Notes: generated by a model from the sequence alone, not told the origin. DNA of 64,000 nucleotides from Amycolatopsis sp. MtRt-6 (GCF_017308975.1 NZ_JADWPD010000017.1:62001-126000); one strand, 5' to 3'. Counted from the first letter of the stretch, positions 1 through 8,746 are shown. Numbers and translations are program-made.

Positions 1-58
1 TCCGCGCACCACGAAATATGCAGTCACCCCACCACGGTAGCGGCTCGGACAACCCGGC

Positions 59-910
59 TCAGGAAGTGGACACCAGCACCGTGTCCGCCAGCACCGGCGC
101 GTCGTCCCGCGAAGGAGCCGTCGTCGTCACCAGCAGCCGGCCGCCCTCGGCGCGCCACACCCGGATCCGCAGCGTCTCGCCCGGGAACACCACCCCGGCG
201 AACTTCGTCGCGAACGACGCCACCCGCGCCGGGTCGCCGTCCAGGAACTCGTTCACCAGCACCCGCGCGACGATCCCGTACGTGCACAGCCCGTGCAGGA
301 TCGGCCGGTCGAAGCCCGCCGCCCGGGCGAACGCCGGGTCCGCGTGCAGCGGGTTGCGGTCGCCGCACAGCCGGTACAGCAGCGCCTGCTGCGGCAACGT
401 CGGCGTCTCGAGCACGAAATCCGGCGCACGCGAAGGCCAGTCGATCTTGTCCGAAGGTCCCCGCGAGCCGCCGAAACCGCCTTCCCCGCGGGCGAAGATG
501 CTGGACCGGGCCGTCCACAGTGGATCGCCGGTCGACGACGTGACCGCCACCTCCTGGACCACCACCGCCGCCTTGCCCTTGTCGAAGACGTCGGCGATCC
601 GCGACCGCGCCACCGCCTTCCCGGACGTCGGGATCGGCTGGTGCAGCGTGATCTCCTGCTTGCCGTGCAGCACCTTCGCCAGGTCGATCTCCACCCCGGG
701 GAACGACACCGCCGGCGGGTCGAACACGCGCAGGTTGGCCGCGACCGTCGCGAACGTCGGCAGCACCACCAGGTCCTGCTCGTAGGTGTAGCGCAGTTCG
801 TCCGGGCCCGCGCCGAGCGCCAGGTGGTACAGCAGCACGTCCGACGACGTCCAGGCGAAGCTCACCTCGCCGATCTCGGCACCGATCGCGATATCGGGGT
901 CGATGGGCAC
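59..910 (-). CDS. MaoC-like enoyl-CoA hydratase of the steroid cluster (ChsH3/Hsd4B type)
   Basis: A 283-residue double hot-dog protein, probably a (R)-specific 2-enoyl-CoA hydratase acting on steroid CoA thioesters. The hydratase motif YRLCGDRNPLHADP near residues 179-192 supplies the usual Asp184/His189 pair. The N-terminal half is a degenerate hot-dog fold, as in two-domain MaoC proteins. Length and location match the Rv3538-type hydratase of mycobacterial cholesterol loci. The start is GTG at 910; the AGGAG of its ribosome site overlaps the kshB stop codon, so it is the last gene of the kstD-kshA-kshB operon. The family is clear; the exact substrate is inferred from context. Confidence 0.82.
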   Translation of the reverse strand: MPIDPDIAIGAEIGEVSFAWTSSDVLLYHLALGAGPDELRYTYEQDLVVLPTFATVAANLRVFDPPAVSFPGVEIDLAKVLHGKQEITLHQPIPTSGKAVARSRIADVFDKGKAAVVVQEVAVTSSTGDPLWTARSSIFARGEGGFGGSRGPSDKIDWPSRAPDFVLETPTLPQQALLYRLCGDRNPLHADPAFARAAGFDRPILHGLCTYGIVARVLVNEFLDGDPARVASFATKFAGVVFPGETLRIRVWRAEGGRLLVTTTAPSRDDAPVLADTVLVSTS

Positions 911-920
911 GCGGGGACTC

Positions 921-1958
921 CTATTCGTAGCTGATCGAGACCTCGTCGGTGACCGGCAGCGACTGGCAGGCCAGCACGATGCCGTCCGCCATGTCGTCGG
1001 CGTCCAGCACCTCGTTGTGCAGCATCTTCACCTCGCCGGAGACGACCCGGCACGCGCACGCGCTGCACTGCCCCTCGCGGCACGAGTACGGGGCGTCCAT
1101 GCCGTCTTCCAGGAGCCGGTCCAGCAACTTCCGCTGCCGCGGCCACACCATCGACCGAGTCTCCCCGTCGAGGGTCACCGTCAGCGCGGCGGGGGACGAG
1201 TCCGGAACCGGCTCTTCCTCGACGACCTCGACGGTCTCTTCGAACGGGTTCCCGGTCAGCGACGTGAACTTCTCGACGTGCACCCGCTCGCGCGGCACGC
1301 CGAGCTGCCCGAGCGCCTCCTTCGCCGCCGCCATGAACGGCGCGGGCCCGCACAGGAACGCCTCGTGGGACGTGTACGCCGAAGCCAGCCCGCGCAGCTG
1401 CGAGACGTCCGGCAGGCCCTGGACGCTTTCCAGCCAGTGGATGACGACCAGCCGGTCGCCGTGGCGCTTGGCCAGCGACGCCAGTTCGCCCGCGAAGATC
1501 ACCGAACGCTCGTCGCGGTTCGCGTAGACCAGCACGACCCGGCCGGAACCGGTCTCCAGTGCCGTCTTGAGGATCGCCATCACCGGCGTGATACCGCTGC
1601 CGCCGGCGAACAGCAGGAAGTCCTCGTCCACCGACGACGGGCAGAACACCCCGGCCGGCGCCAGCACGTCGAGCTGCATCCCCGGCTGCAAGGACGAGCA
1701 GATCCAGCTCGACCCGTACCCGCCGTCGGTGCGCTTGACCGTCACCTGCACGCGGTTCTCGTGCGGCGCGCTCGACAGCGAATAGCACCGCGCCACCGAA
1801 CCGGTCTGCTCGCTCGGGATCCGCAAAGTCAGGAACTGTCCCGCCGAATAAGCAAAGGCAGAAGCGTGCTCGGGCGGGATCTCGAAGACCACCGACCGCG
1901 CGTCCGGCGTTTCGACGACGACGTCGGCGACGGTCAGCGTGTAGACCCGCTCAGCCAT
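921..1958 (-). CDS. kshB: 3-ketosteroid 9alpha-hydroxylase, reductase component KshB
   Basis: Flavin/iron-sulfur reductase of 345 residues that passes electrons from NADH to the KshA oxygenase. Domain order is FAD-binding barrel (RCYS at residues 57-60), NAD-binding domain (GGSGITP from residue 119), then a C-terminal plant-type 2Fe-2S ferredoxin with ligands Cys293, Cys298, Cys301 and Cys331. This order and length are those of KshB. It overlaps the preceding small gene by 8 bp and lies two genes downstream of kshA, so stoichiometric expression is likely. A phenylacetate- or phenol-hydroxylase reductase would look alike; the kshA/kstD neighbours decide the call. Confidence 0.93.
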   Translation of the reverse strand: MAERVYTLTVADVVVETPDARSVVFEIPPEHASAFAYSAGQFLTLRIPSEQTGSVARCYSLSSAPHENRVQVTVKRTDGGYGSSWICSSLQPGMQLDVLAPAGVFCPSSVDEDFLLFAGGSGITPVMAILKTALETGSGRVVLVYANRDERSVIFAGELASLAKRHGDRLVVIHWLESVQGLPDVSQLRGLASAYTSHEAFLCGPAPFMAAAKEALGQLGVPRERVHVEKFTSLTGNPFEETVEVVEEEPVPDSSPAALTVTLDGETRSMVWPRQRKLLDRLLEDGMDAPYSCREGQCSACACRVVSGEVKMLHNEVLDADDMADGIVLACQSLPVTDEVSISYE

Positions 1959-2208
1959 CGGCCACCGCCAGCGTGCCTTCGCGCACCGCGTCGCCGATGC
2001 TGTCGGCCAGCTTCGGGCACGTGTCGAGCAACGCCGACGGGCCGTCGGCGTCCGCGAACACCGGGCAGCTGTCGGCGGGGCGGGACGTCCACTGGATGCT
2101 CGTGTGCTGGATGCTGTTCTTCTTCACCAGCACGCACGTTCCGCAGCTGCGGCACTCGTGCGGCCGCAGCCCGCCCGACAGGAACTCGGTCTGCTCGGCG
2201 GTCGTCAC
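1951..2208 (-). CDS. Small cysteine-rich protein between kshA and kshB
   Basis: An 85-residue protein of unknown function. Its GTG start at 2208 overlaps the kshA TGA as GTGA, and its end overlaps the kshB start by 8 bp, so it is translationally coupled to both Ksh subunits. It carries HECRSCGTC (CxxCxxC) plus two further Cys-Pro pairs (SCPVF and TCPKL), consistent with binding zinc or an iron-sulfur cluster. It is not a canonical ferredoxin: I see no second CxxCxxCxxxC motif. A small gene next to kshA also occurs in mycobacterial cholesterol loci. A role in assembling or supplying electrons to Ksh is possible but is inference. Confidence 0.75.
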   Translation of the reverse strand: MTTAEQTEFLSGGLRPHECRSCGTCVLVKKNSIQHTSIQWTSRPADSCPVFADADGPSALLDTCPKLADSIGDAVREGTLAVADG

Positions 2209-3341
2209 ACTTCCGCCTCGGTCTTCTGCCGCGCCAGGTTCTCGGCCACCTCCGCCGCCCACGCCTCGTTCGCCTTCGAAGTGTCCACTTCGAACTCGAA
2301 GCGCCGCGTCATGTCCTCGGTGACATCGGCGACGTCGACGTAGAACTGCTGGTACCACCGGCGAAGCTGGTAGACTGGACCGTCCTCTTCGCACAGCAGC
2401 GGGTTGTCGATCTGCGTCTTGTGCTTCCAGATCTCGACGTCCTGCAGGAACCCGGCGCCGATCCCGCGGGCCAGCTTCGCGGCGATCTTGTCGGCGTGCT
2501 CGTCGGAGATGCCCGGCGGCTTGCGCACCTTCATCCCGTACTGCAGCACGAACGACGTCGGCGTCACCGGGTAGTGGCAGTTGATGAGCACGCTCTCGAT
2601 CTCGTAGCCCTGGAACGAGTTCACCAGCTTGTTGATCATGTAGGACGGCCCGAAGTACGACGCCTCCGACCGCAGCAGGTTCTCCTCGCCGCCGTAGTTC
2701 GACGCCATGCCCATGTCCGGGCGGCCCTTGGTGTTGAGGTACTGCGTGGCGATGTGGCCTTCGAACACGTTCTTGAAGTACGTCGGGTAGGCGTAGTGGA
2801 TGTAGAAGAAGTGCGCCATGTCCACGACGTTGTCGATGATCTCCCGGCAGTTGGAGCCGTCGATGAAGATCTCGTCCCAGGTCCAGTTGCTCCACTCGGC
2901 GCTGTCGGCCGCTTCGATCCGCGGGATCGCCAGCTCCCCGGGCGGTGGGTTGCCCTCGGGGTCGTGCCAGACGAGCAGCTGCCCGTTGCGCACCTCCGTC
3001 GTCCACGACCGCGTCCGCGCGCGCAGCGGAACCCGCTTGGCGTAGGGGATCGAGACGCACTTGCCCTTGCCGTTCCAGCGCCAGTCGTGGAACGGGCAGG
3101 CCACCTCGTCGCCCTTGACGGTGCCCTGGGTGAGGTCGCCGCCCATGTGCCGGCAGTAGCCGTCGAGCACGTGCAGCTCGCCGGCCGAGTCCGCCCACAC
3201 CACGAGCTTCGTGCCGAACGCGGTGATCGCGTGCGGCTTCCCGTCGCGGAAGCGCTCCGCCAGGCCCAGGCAGTGCCAGCCGCGGGCGAACCGGGTCGGC
3301 GGCTCACCGGCGTAGATGGTGCGTACCGAATCCTGCGTCAT
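2205..3341 (-). CDS. kshA: 3-ketosteroid 9alpha-hydroxylase, oxygenase component KshA
   Basis: Rieske non-haem iron monooxygenase of 378 residues. It hydroxylates C9 of androstadienedione-type steroids; the product opens ring B spontaneously when ring A is 1,2-desaturated. The Rieske cluster is Cys63-x-His65 and Cys82-x2-His85. The catalytic iron site lies in the segment NVVDMAHFFYIH, with His177 and His182 as ligands and the bridging Asp174. The length equals that of characterised KshA proteins. The ATG at 3341 overlaps the kstD stop codon (ATGA). With KshB it forms the two-component hydroxylase. Confidence 0.95.
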   Translation of the reverse strand: MTQDSVRTIYAGEPPTRFARGWHCLGLAERFRDGKPHAITAFGTKLVVWADSAGELHVLDGYCRHMGGDLTQGTVKGDEVACPFHDWRWNGKGKCVSIPYAKRVPLRARTRSWTTEVRNGQLLVWHDPEGNPPPGELAIPRIEAADSAEWSNWTWDEIFIDGSNCREIIDNVVDMAHFFYIHYAYPTYFKNVFEGHIATQYLNTKGRPDMGMASNYGGEENLLRSEASYFGPSYMINKLVNSFQGYEIESVLINCHYPVTPTSFVLQYGMKVRKPPGISDEHADKIAAKLARGIGAGFLQDVEIWKHKTQIDNPLLCEEDGPVYQLRRWYQQFYVDVADVTEDMTRRFEFEVDTSKANEAWAAEVAENLARQKTEAEV

Positions 3342-5002
3342 CGCTGCCCTCCCGTGGTCCCTCGATCTTCGTGCGCCAGCCGCGTCGCCGCAAGGTAGCC
3401 GAACACCATGGCGGGACCGATGGTCGCGCCGGGCCCGGCGTACGTCCGGCCCATCACGGCCGCGCTCGCGTTGCCCGCGGCGAACAACCCCGGCACCGCC
3501 GAGCCGTCTTCGCGCAGCACCTGCGCGTGCTCGTCGGTGCGCAGCCCGCCCTTGGTGCCCAGGTCGCCCGGGACGATCTTCACCGCGTAGAACGGCGCTT
3601 TGTCCAGCGGGCCGAGGCTGGGGTTGGGTTTGTTGCGCGGGTCGCCGTAGTAGTGGTCGTACTTGCTGACCCCGCGGTGGAAGTCCTCGTCGACGCCGTT
3701 GCGCGCGAAGCCGTTGAAGCGCTCGATTGTCGCTTTCAGCGCGGCGGGCGGGATGTCGATCTTCGCCGCCAGCCCGGAGACCGAAGACGACTTCGCCGCG
3801 ATCCCGGCCTTGTACCAGCGGCCGGGCAGCGGCTGGCGCGGCCCGATGCCGGTGAACATGTACCGGTCCTTGTAGCGCTGGTCGAACACCAGCCAGGTCG
3901 GGATGTGCGCGCCCGGCCCGTCCCCGGGCCCGTACATCGCGTGCACGGCCTCGACGTAGGGCGCCGACTCGTTGACGAACCGCTCGCCCCGCGCGTCGAC
4001 CATGATGCTGCGCGGCCGCGACCGCTCGGCCAGGGCGAACCACGGGCCGCCGGTGAGCGGCAGCGACGGCCCCCACCAGGCGTCGTCCATCAGGTCCAGT
4101 GCCGCGCCCAGCTTGAGACCGGCCGTGATGCCGTCGCCGGTGTTGGCCTCGGCGCCGACGGTCCAGTCGATGCCGATCGGCGCGCGCTGGTACTTCTCGC
4201 GCATCTCGAGGTTCCGTTCGAAGCCGCCGCTGGCGAGGATCACGCCTCGCCGGGCTTCGACGACGCCGTTTTCGACGACCACCCCGGTCACGCGGTCGCC
4301 GTCGACCTGCAGGTCGACCAGCGGGGTGTTCAGCCGGACCTCGACCCCGGCCCGGGCCAGGCCGACCCGGAGGCCGGCCGCAAGCGCTTGCCCCATGCTG
4401 AGCAGCTGCTGCCCGCGGAGCTTGCCGACGAGCCACTGCCGGCCCAGCGACAGCAGCCGCAGCGCTCCGCGCGGGTGCCGGGCGAGGAGGCTCAGCCAGC
4501 GGTAGTCCGCCTGGGTGATCGGCACGCCGAGCGGGGGAGCGCTGTACGGCGGTTCGAGGTGGGCCAGCTCGGCGCCGAGCAGCTTGCCGTCGAGGGCGGC
4601 CGGCTCGACCGAGCGGCCGCCGGGGCGCCCGCCGGGCGCCTCGGGGTGGTAGTCGCTGTAGTCGCGGACCCAGCGGAACTCCAGCGGCGTGTGGTCGCAG
4701 ACGAACCGCAGCACCTCGGGCCCGTGCGCGAGGAACGTGTCGCGCCGGACCGCCGGCACGACGTCGCCGACGATCGAGGCCAGGTACTCGCGCGCCCGTT
4801 CGGGTGGGTCGTCGATCCCGGCGGCGCGCAGGGCGTGGTTGCCGGGCAGCCAGACACCGCCGCCGGACCGCGCGGTCGAGCCGCCGAAACAGCCCGCCTT
4901 CTCCAGGACCACTACGCTCAAGCCGTTGTGGGCCGCAGCCAGCGCGGCGGTCATCCCGGCGGCACCGCTGCCGACCACGACGACGTCGAACTGCTCCGTC
5001 AT
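3338..5002 (-). CDS. kstD: 3-ketosteroid delta1-dehydrogenase KstD
   Basis: FAD flavoprotein of 554 residues that introduces the 1,2 double bond into ring A of 3-ketosteroids. The N-terminus has the dinucleotide-binding motif VVVGSGAAG. The C-terminus has TYAGPGATIGPAM, with Tyr521 and Gly525 in the spacing of the catalytic Tyr487/Gly491 pair of Rhodococcus KstD1. It is the first gene of the minus-strand operon; a KstR-type operator lies 11 bp upstream of the start. The paired KstD-like protein on the other strand is more divergent, so this is the better candidate for the main delta1-dehydrogenase. Confidence 0.92.
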   Translation of the reverse strand: MTEQFDVVVVGSGAAGMTAALAAAHNGLSVVVLEKAGCFGGSTARSGGGVWLPGNHALRAAGIDDPPERAREYLASIVGDVVPAVRRDTFLAHGPEVLRFVCDHTPLEFRWVRDYSDYHPEAPGGRPGGRSVEPAALDGKLLGAELAHLEPPYSAPPLGVPITQADYRWLSLLARHPRGALRLLSLGRQWLVGKLRGQQLLSMGQALAAGLRVGLARAGVEVRLNTPLVDLQVDGDRVTGVVVENGVVEARRGVILASGGFERNLEMREKYQRAPIGIDWTVGAEANTGDGITAGLKLGAALDLMDDAWWGPSLPLTGGPWFALAERSRPRSIMVDARGERFVNESAPYVEAVHAMYGPGDGPGAHIPTWLVFDQRYKDRYMFTGIGPRQPLPGRWYKAGIAAKSSSVSGLAAKIDIPPAALKATIERFNGFARNGVDEDFHRGVSKYDHYYGDPRNKPNPSLGPLDKAPFYAVKIVPGDLGTKGGLRTDEHAQVLREDGSAVPGLFAAGNASAAVMGRTYAGPGATIGPAMVFGYLAATRLAHEDRGTTGGQR

Positions 5003-5013
5003 GCCACCTCACT

Positions 5014-5027
5014 TGTAACGTGTTCCA
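5014..5027. promoter_or_regulatory. KstR-type operator for the kstD operon
   Basis: The 14-mer tgtaacgtgttcca fits the published KstR consensus TnnAACnnGTTnnA at every fixed position. It lies 11 bp before the kstD start, where a bound TetR-type repressor would block transcription or initiation. The operator is seen; KstR control is inferred, because no kstR gene is present in this window. Confidence 0.8.
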
Positions 5028-5071
5028 CAGACCGAGTACCCAGTTGAGAGCCGCTTTCGGTCACCATAGAC

Positions 5072-5085
5072 GAGAACGTGTTTCA
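5072..5085. promoter_or_regulatory. KstR-type operator for the KstD-like/hsa genes
   Basis: The sequence gagaacgtgtttca has the AAC-GT-GTT core of the KstR box and 7 of 8 consensus positions (the first T is replaced by g). It ends 17 bp before the start of the KstD-like flavoprotein gene. The 100-bp divergent spacer thus carries one box per direction. Confidence 0.7.
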
Positions 5086-5102
5086 GTTCTAGGGTAGCGA
5101 CC

Positions 5103-6704
5103 ATGGACGCACTCGTCGCGGACGTGGTCATCGTGGGTTTCGGGGCGGCCGGCGCCTGCGCCGCCCTGGAAGCGGCCGACGCGGGCGCCGACGTCATCAT
5201 CGTCGAACGCTTCGCCGGGGGCGGGGCCAGCGCGGTCAGCGGTGGCGTCGTCTACGCCGGCGGCGGCACCGGGCAGCAGCTCGACGCCGGCGTCGACGAC
5301 TCGGTCGACGCGATGTACGCCTACCTGCGCATGGAAACCGGGGACGTCGTCTCCGAACAGACGCTCCGGCGGTTCTGCGAGGGCAGCCGCGAGATGATCA
5401 CCTGGCTGGAGGGCAACGGCGTGCCGTTCGAAGGCAGCCTCTGCCCGTACAAGACGTCGTACCCGAGCGACGACCACTACCTCTACTACTCCGGCAGCGA
5501 GGCCGCCGGCGGCTTCCGCGACGCGGCGAAGCCCGCCCCGCGCGGCCACCGCGTCAAGGGGCCCGGGACCTCGGGGAAGATGCTGATGGCGCGGCTCAAG
5601 GCGGCCGTGCGCGCCCGGGGCATCCGGGTGCTGACGCAGACGACCGCCCGCAGCCTGATCCGTGACGACGCCGGCCGCGTCACCGGGCTCGTCGCCGACA
5701 CCCTGAGCGGCGCCTCCGCGTCGATCCGGGCGCGGCACCAGCGCTTCGCGCAGTACGCGGCGAAGCCCGGGATCTACGTGCCGTCGCTGCGCAAGTCGCT
5801 GCACCGCCGGGTCGAGCGCTTCGAGCGCGCGCACGGCCGTGAGCTGCGGATTTCCGCCCGGCGCGGGGTCGTGCTCGCCGCCGGCGGCTTCATCGCCGAC
5901 CGCGAGATGGTGCGCGAGCACGCGCCGGCCTACCGCGGCGGGCTCCCGCTCGGCACGTCCGCCGACGACGGCGCCGGCATCCGGCTCGGCATCTCGGCCG
6001 GGGCCGCGACCGGCGAGCTCGGCCGGATCTCCGCGTGGCGGTTCATCACGCCGCCGAGTGCGTTCCTCGGCGGGATCATCGTCGACGCCGCCGGGCGGCG
6101 GGTCATCGACGAGTCCCGGTACGGCGCCGCGGTGGGCGAGAAACTCATCGAGGAGCACGGGAGCAAGGGCTGGCTGCTCGTCGACGCGCCGATCGTCGCC
6201 GAGGCGCGGCGGGACGCGAGGGCGCAAAGCCAGTGGTTCCAGGCGTTGCAGCTGCGGTACCTGCTGCGCCGCGGCCGGGTCGTGGGGGAGACGGTCGAGG
6301 AGGTGGCGCGCAAGGCCGGCGTCGACCCGCAGGGGCTGCGCGCGAGCGTCGAGGCCTACGACGGCGACCGGGATCCGGTGGGCAAGCCCACCGAGTTCGT
6401 GCGGCGCCTGGACAACCCGCCGTACTCGCTCATCGACATCTCGGTGCGGCCGAACCTCGGGTACCCCACGCCGATGCTCACCCTCGGCGGCCTGGTCGTC
6501 GACGAGGACACCGGCGCGGTGCGGAGCACGGCCGGGCAGCCGATCCCGGGGCTGTACGCCGCCGGCCGCACCGCCGTGGGAATCTGTTCCAGGTCCTACG
6601 TGAGTGGGCTGTCGCTGGCGGACTGCGTGTTTTCCGGTCGCAGAGCGGGGATCAACAGTGCCCTGGCGCAGGGCGTTCTCGACAAAAACGAGAACGTGTT
6701 CTAG
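5103..6704 (+). CDS. KstD-like FAD-dependent dehydrogenase at the head of the hsa genes
   Basis: A 533-residue flavoprotein of the fumarate reductase/3-ketosteroid dehydrogenase superfamily. The FAD motif VVIVGFGAAG is at the N-terminus, and a conserved flavin-contacting segment (LYAAGRTAVGICSRSYVSG) lies near the C-terminus. It differs clearly from the neighbouring KstD: the Tyr-x-x-x-Gly catalytic motif is replaced by RSYVSGLSLAD. It may therefore be a delta4- or other 3-ketosteroid dehydrogenase, or act on a different ring intermediate; I do not assign one. Its last codons (ENVF-stop) contain the next KstR-type box, 34 bp before hsaA. Confidence 0.8.
   Translation: MDALVADVVIVGFGAAGACAALEAADAGADVIIVERFAGGGASAVSGGVVYAGGGTGQQLDAGVDDSVDAMYAYLRMETGDVVSEQTLRRFCEGSREMITWLEGNGVPFEGSLCPYKTSYPSDDHYLYYSGSEAAGGFRDAAKPAPRGHRVKGPGTSGKMLMARLKAAVRARGIRVLTQTTARSLIRDDAGRVTGLVADTLSGASASIRARHQRFAQYAAKPGIYVPSLRKSLHRRVERFERAHGRELRISARRGVVLAAGGFIADREMVREHAPAYRGGLPLGTSADDGAGIRLGISAGAATGELGRISAWRFITPPSAFLGGIIVDAAGRRVIDESRYGAAVGEKLIEEHGSKGWLLVDAPIVAEARRDARAQSQWFQALQLRYLLRRGRVVGETVEEVARKAGVDPQGLRASVEAYDGDRDPVGKPTEFVRRLDNPPYSLIDISVRPNLGYPTPMLTLGGLVVDEDTGAVRSTAGQPIPGLYAAGRTAVGICSRSYVSGLSLADCVFSGRRAGINSALAQGVLDKNENVF
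6690..6703. promoter_or_regulatory. KstR-type operator before hsaA, embedded in the upstream gene
   Basis: The 14-mer gagaacgtgttcta is an inverted repeat (AGAAC-GT-GTTCT). Read on the minus strand it matches TnnAACnnGTT, and 7 of 8 fixed positions agree. It overlaps the last four codons and part of the stop codon of the KstD-like gene and lies 34 bp before hsaA, so hsaADCB probably has its own repressible promoter. Confidence 0.75.
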
Positions 6705-6737
6705 TCTCTGGGGAGTGGAACAGAGAGAGGACTGCGC

Positions 6738-7901
6738 ATGAGCGAGCAGGTGATCGCCGGGGTCCGGGACCTCCTGCCGGTCCTGCGGGAACGGGCCCAG
6801 GACACCGAGGACGCGCGCCGCGTCCCCGAGGAGTCCGTCAAGGCCCTGCAGGAGACCGGGTTCTTCAAGCTGCTGCAGCCGAAGCTCCACGGGGGTTTCG
6901 AAGCCGACCCGACGAGCTTCTACACCGCGGTCAAGCTGATCGCGAGCGCCTGCGGGTCCACCGGCTGGGTCGCCTCCATCCTCGGCGTCCACCCGTGGCA
7001 CGTGGCCCTGTTCGACGCGCAGGCGCAGCAGGAGGTCTGGGGCGAGGACCAGGACGTGCGGATCTCCTCGTCGTACGCGCCGATGGGCAAGGCCGAGGTC
7101 GTCGAAGGCGGTTATCGCCTTTCGGGCCGGTGGAGCTTCTCCTCCGGTTGTGACCACTGCACGTGGGTGCTGCTCGGGGGACCCGCGTTCAAAGACGGCA
7201 AGCCGGTCGACTTCTGCACCTACCTGCTGCCGATCGCCGACTATTCCATTGTGGACGTCTGGGACACGGTCGGCCTGCGCGGCACCGGGTCGAACGACAT
7301 CGTCGTCGAAGACGTCTTCGTGCCGCAGCACCGGGCGCTGAGCTTCATCGCGACGTCGAAGTGCAAGGTGCCGGGCCAGGCCGTGAACCCCGGTCCGCTG
7401 TACCGGCTGCCGTACGGCTCGGTGCACCCGACCACGATCACCGCGCCGATCATCGGCATGGCCCAGGGTGCCTACGACGCGCACGTCGAGCACCAGCGCA
7501 AGCGCGTCCGGGCCGCGTACGCCGGTGAACAGTCCAAAGAGGACCCGTTCGCCAAGGTGCGGATCGCCGAGGCGGCCAGTGAGATCGACGCCGCCTGGCT
7601 GCAGCTGACCCGCAACATCGAGGAGCTGTACGAGCTCGCCAAGCGCGAGGAGCGGCTGCCCGCGGACCTGCGGCTGCGCGTCCGGCGCGACCAGGTGCGC
7701 GGCACCGAACGCGCGATCGCCGCGATCGACCGGCTCTTCGAGAACTCCGGCGGCCGCGCGATCCAGCGGGGCACTCCGATCCAGCGCTTCTGGCGCGACG
7801 CGCACGCGGGCCGCGTCCACGCGGCCAACGACGCCGAGCGCGCGTACGTCATGTTCGGCACCGGCGCCTTCGGGCTCCCCGTCGAGAACGCGATGTACTG
7901 A
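6738..7901 (+). CDS. hsaA: 3-HSA hydroxylase, oxygenase subunit HsaA
   Basis: Flavin-dependent monooxygenase of 387 residues with the acyl-CoA dehydrogenase/group D hydroxylase fold. With reduced FMN from HsaB it hydroxylates the phenolic seco-steroid 3-HSA to the catechol 3,4-DHSA. Conserved stretches include GSTGWVASILGVHPWH and the C-terminal FGLPVENAMY. The length is that of known HsaA. The start has AGAGAGGAC upstream. The stop codon overlaps the hsaD start (TGATG). The gene order hsaA-D-C-B is the order found in Mycobacterium tuberculosis. Confidence 0.94.
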   Translation: MSEQVIAGVRDLLPVLRERAQDTEDARRVPEESVKALQETGFFKLLQPKLHGGFEADPTSFYTAVKLIASACGSTGWVASILGVHPWHVALFDAQAQQEVWGEDQDVRISSSYAPMGKAEVVEGGYRLSGRWSFSSGCDHCTWVLLGGPAFKDGKPVDFCTYLLPIADYSIVDVWDTVGLRGTGSNDIVVEDVFVPQHRALSFIATSKCKVPGQAVNPGPLYRLPYGSVHPTTITAPIIGMAQGAYDAHVEHQRKRVRAAYAGEQSKEDPFAKVRIAEAASEIDAAWLQLTRNIEELYELAKREERLPADLRLRVRRDQVRGTERAIAAIDRLFENSGGRAIQRGTPIQRFWRDAHAGRVHAANDAERAYVMFGTGAFGLPVENAMY

Positions 7902-8746
7902 TGGCCGCGCCCGAAGGCAAGTACGTCCAGGCTGGTTCGCTCAAGCTGCACTACCACGAAGCCGGCGCCGAGCACGCCGAGACGGTGATCCTGCTGCACG
8001 GCGGCGGGCCCGGCGCGTCGGCGTGGAGCAACTTCGGGCGCAACCTGCCGGAGTTCGCCAAGCACTACCGGACGATCGCCGTCGACCAGCCCGGCTTCGG
8101 GCGGTCCGACAAGCCGGCCGAGCACCCGCAGTACTTCCGGCACAGCGCGGACGCCGTCGCCGGCCTGATGGACGCCCTCGGCATCGAGCGTGCCCACTTC
8201 GTCGGCAACTCCCTGGGTGGGGGCGCGGCGGTCCGGTTCGCGCTGAACCACGGCAAGCGCGCCGGGCGGCTGGTGCTGATGGGGCCGGGCGGGCTGAGCG
8301 TCAACCTGTTCGCGCCGGACCCGACCGAGGGCGTCAAGAACCTCGGGCGGTTCGCGGCCAAGCCGTCGCGCGAACGCATGGAAGCCTTCCTGCGCATCAT
8401 GGTCCACGACCAGGCGCTGGTCACCGACGAGCTGATCGACGAGCGCTTCGCCGCGGCGAACACGCCCGAGTCCCTGGCCGCCATGCGCGCCATGGGGATG
8501 TCGTTCGCGCAGCCGGACACCTACGAAGAAGGCCTGCTCTGGCGCGAAGCCCACCGCCTCCGCCAGCGCGTGCTCCTGATCTGGGGCCGCGAGGACCGCG
8601 TCAACCCGCTGGACGGCGCGCTGGTGGCACTCAAGACGATTCCGCGCGCGCAGCTGCACGTCTTCGGCGGCTGCGGGCACTGGGCCCAGCTGGAGAAGTT
8701 CGACGAGTTCAACCGGCTGGCCCTCGACTTCCTCGGGAGTTCCTGA
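7901..8746 (+). CDS. hsaD: Meta-cleavage product hydrolase HsaD
   Basis: Alpha/beta-hydrolase of 281 residues that hydrolyses the C-C bond of the ring A meta-cleavage product 4,9-DSHA, giving 2-hydroxyhexadienoate and the C/D-ring propanoate. The oxyanion segment HGGGPGASAWSNF lies near residue 33. The catalytic triad is Ser104 (GNSLGG), Asp232 (GREDRV) and His260 (CGHW), with nearly the same spacing as in characterised HsaD. Its start and stop both overlap neighbours as TGATG, so it is translationally coupled to hsaA and hsaC. Confidence 0.94.
   Translation: MAAPEGKYVQAGSLKLHYHEAGAEHAETVILLHGGGPGASAWSNFGRNLPEFAKHYRTIAVDQPGFGRSDKPAEHPQYFRHSADAVAGLMDALGIERAHFVGNSLGGGAAVRFALNHGKRAGRLVLMGPGGLSVNLFAPDPTEGVKNLGRFAAKPSRERMEAFLRIMVHDQALVTDELIDERFAAANTPESLAAMRAMGMSFAQPDTYEEGLLWREAHRLRQRVLLIWGREDRVNPLDGALVALKTIPRAQLHVFGGCGHWAQLEKFDEFNRLALDFLGSS

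Noticed and set aside
903..5047. Long plus-strand open frames opposite kshB, kshA and kstD
   Set aside because: They are antisense to clear enzymes; Arg/Ala/Val-rich composition without domains is typical of high-GC shadow frames.
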